The position numbers and the translations under genes were made by a program. Below are positions 6,931 to 8,056 of a stretch of DNA of 8,056 bases, piece after piece. The notes under the pieces were generated by a model. That model saw nothing but the letters and a program-made list of their open reading frames with translations. It did no database searches and was not told the DNA's origin. The stretch is from Bacillota bacterium (lineage in GTDB: Bacteria > Bacillota_I > Bacilli_A > MOL361 > Turicibacteraceae). Each line of letters begins with the position of its first letter. Position 1 is the stretch's first letter. Location of the stretch: positions 18,192 to 26,247 of the forward strand of contig DNGE01000090.1 of assembly GCA_003486705.1 (NCBI GenBank), written 5' to 3'.

Positions 6931-7056
6931 AAAGATTGTGTCAATGCATTTTATCTATTGATCGGTACAGATTTACTTAAACCCAAATCTGTCTCTCAAT
7001 ACTAAGCTCTTTATTAAATCTATATCCTGTTTAAAACTGGTGCAACACAATCCTTT
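6931..7056. repeat. Nested inverted repeat (possible structured RNA) between mutS2 and the rhomboid gene
   Basis: Three concentric pairs of arms share one centre. Outer: GATTGTGT (6934-6941) with ACACAATC (7045-7052), extended by AAA/TTT past one unpaired base and inward by TGCA (6945-6948)/TGCA (7041-7044) past a 3-base bulge. Middle: TATTGA (6956-6961) with TCAATA (6996-7001). Inner: ACAGATTT (6967-6974) with AAATCTGT (6985-6992) around a 10-base loop. No T-run follows the inner hairpin, so it does not look like a terminator, and there is no open reading frame of note. It could fold as RNA from either strand, be the 5' leader of mutS2 read from upstream, or be a remnant of a small mobile repeat. 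I recognise no known RNA family in it. Confidence 0.5.
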
Positions 7057-7072
7057 AACCCTTACATGACGT

Positions 7073-7109
7073 AAAAAAAGTAGTCATCTCATTAGACAAC
7101 TACTTTTTT
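7073..7109 (-). terminator. Rho-independent terminator after the rhomboid gene
   Basis: On the minus strand, an arm containing AGTAGTTGTC pairs with GATGACTACT around a 6-base loop (7089-7094). Eight Watson-Crick pairs and two G-U pairs are extended by flanking A/T pairs. It ends in seven T (7073-7079). The first base lies 1-2 bases beyond the stop codon at 7111. This should isolate the rhomboid gene from mutS2. Confidence 0.88.
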
Positions 7110-7110
7110 A

Positions 7111-8056
7111 CTATTCTGATTTTAAATAGGGTGATATATCGACTTGTAATTTATTGATTGTGTTCACGGCATCTTGATACTTATTTTCCTTTAAGTAATA
7201 AGCAACAAGCGCAACATTTGTTGACTCATAATCTGTTCGCTCTGTTAATTGCGTGCCTCGTGTAAACATTCCTAGTACTAAGAACACAATGGTTCCCGTT
7301 GCTAATAATGAACGAGACAAATAGTTTTGTTGCTTCGGGCTACCCAAGATTGAGGCGATTAAAAATCCACCTAAAAACCCACCTAGATGTCCAAACACAT
7401 CGATTGATGGATCAATGATGCCCCAAATGAATGAAAAGGCTAAGATTGGTAAGATTAAGCCCTTAATTAAGTGGATAAACATTTTTCGGTTTTCAAGACA
7501 CATAAATAAGATAGCGCCGATTAAACCAAAGGCAACCGTTGAGGCACCAAATGAAATATTTTCAACATAAGCAAAACTAAATAAATTCCCAATCACCGCT
7601 GATACAAGAATAATGATAACCGTGCGCCACCACCCAAAATAACCTTCCATCAATTTACCTATTTGATAGATAAACACTGCGTTGAGCAGAAGATGAATGA
7701 CATCTAGATGAACAAAAGCAGGTGTCAGTAATCTCCAATAGTCACCCGCTACAATTAACGGGTTATATTTGGCACCGAAATGAATGGCTGTAGCCCAGTT
7801 CGTATCAGGTTGAATCTGAATAAACACAAACATAACGACAATTAAAAATAAGAAAAAGCTAATGGCATAGGGATGTTTTTGAAAACTTATCATTTTTCGA
7901 ATACTTAATGCCTTTTCTTTAGAAACAGCTTGCATTTGCGAGACTAGTTCACTAATTGTACTTTTAAACGTATAATCTTTTAATTTCGGATAGATATTAA
8001 TTAATTCATCATTGCGAAGTAAATCATCACTGGTCGAACCATTAATAATTTTAACA
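7111..8056 (-). CDS. Rhomboid family intramembrane serine protease, GluP/YqgP-like; 5' end beyond the right edge
   Basis: Rhomboids cut substrate proteins within or near the membrane using a Ser-His dyad. The reading frame stays open to base 8056. An ATG at 7935 is a poor start, since no Shine-Dalgarno site precedes it and 40 upstream codons read as protein (YPKLKDYTFKSTISELVSQ), so the gene is treated as partial. In the 314 visible residues: a cytosolic N-terminal part (1-60), TM1 (about 64-80), YWRLLTPAFVHLDVIHLLLN with W107-R108, H121 and N125 (the conserved WR and HxxxN region), TM2-TM4, catalytic Ser172 in GASTVAFG, TM5, catalytic His223 in FGHLGG, and TM7 (about 247-266). About 48 residues follow, with a TPR-like ALVAYYLKENKYQDAVNTI. 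The extra N-terminal domain, seventh helix and TPR-like tail resemble Bacillus GluP (YqgP), though this tail is short. It has its own terminator. Confidence 0.93.
   Translation of the reverse strand, partial: VKIINGSTSDDLLRNDELINIYPKLKDYTFKSTISELVSQMQAVSKEKALSIRKMISFQKHPYAISFFLFLIVVMFVFIQIQPDTNWATAIHFGAKYNPLIVAGDYWRLLTPAFVHLDVIHLLLNAVFIYQIGKLMEGYFGWWRTVIIILVSAVIGNLFSFAYVENISFGASTVAFGLIGAILFMCLENRKMFIHLIKGLILPILAFSFIWGIIDPSIDVFGHLGGFLGGFLIASILGSPKQQNYLSRSLLATGTIVFLVLGMFTRGTQLTERTDYESTNVALVAYYLKENKYQDAVNTINKLQVDISPYLKSE

Noticed and set aside
6938..6943. TTGACA on the minus strand as the mutS2 -35 box
   Set aside because: No acceptable -10 at 16-18 bases (only CTAACT or TAACTA); it also falls inside the outer arm of the inverted repeat.
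1..8056. CRISPR, insertion sequence, tRNA/rRNA, phage or toxin-antitoxin content
   Set aside because: No direct repeats with spacers, no transposase or integrase motifs and no tRNA-like cloverleaf were seen; all genes are conserved housekeeping genes on one strand.

Overview
The window is a stretch of low-GC bacterial chromosome with every gene on the minus strand. Gene order, reading right to left, is: a rhomboid protease (cut off by the right edge), mutS2, trxA, then hrcA-grpE-dnaK-dnaJ (dnaJ cut off by the left edge). AT-rich codon use, strong AGGAGG-type ribosome sites, GTG and TTG starts, a DnaK without the insertion found in the Gram-negative ATPase domain, and a CIRCE/HrcA-controlled chaperone operon all point to Bacillota. 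A Turicibacter- or Erysipelotrichia-like lineage would fit, but that placement is a guess.

Region by region. 1-254: the J-domain end of dnaJ. 255-332: a hairpin terminator or attenuator between dnaK and dnaJ, with a possible dnaJ promoter overlapping it. 333-3798: dnaK, grpE and hrcA, tightly packed. 3799-3887: the heat-shock control region, with a consensus sigma-A promoter (TTGACA, 17 bp, TATAAT) and two CIRCE operators, one over the -35 box and one over the predicted start of transcription. 3888-4011: AT-rich spacer, no gene seen. 4012-4359: trxA and its terminator. 4360-4482: trxA promoter region. 4483-6825: mutS2, starting at GTG. 6826-7110: an untranslated gap holding a possible mutS2 promoter, a nested inverted repeat of about 126 bp, and the rhomboid gene's terminator. 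7111-8056: rhomboid protease, with its 5' end outside the window.

How they work together. HrcA represses its own operon at CIRCE. The operon supplies the DnaK chaperone, its nucleotide exchange factor GrpE and its J-protein DnaJ. Thioredoxin, MutS2 and the rhomboid protease are transcribed separately, or at least have their own signals, and cover thiol redox balance, stalled-ribosome or DNA-structure handling, and membrane proteolysis.

The protein content is ordinary housekeeping, and I see no new multi-gene system. The points worth a second look are a Cys/His-rich cluster in the GrpE N-terminus, the paired CIRCE operators, the dnaK-dnaJ terminator/promoter overlap, the unexplained nested inverted repeat between mutS2 and the rhomboid gene, and the N-terminal extension of the rhomboid protein.
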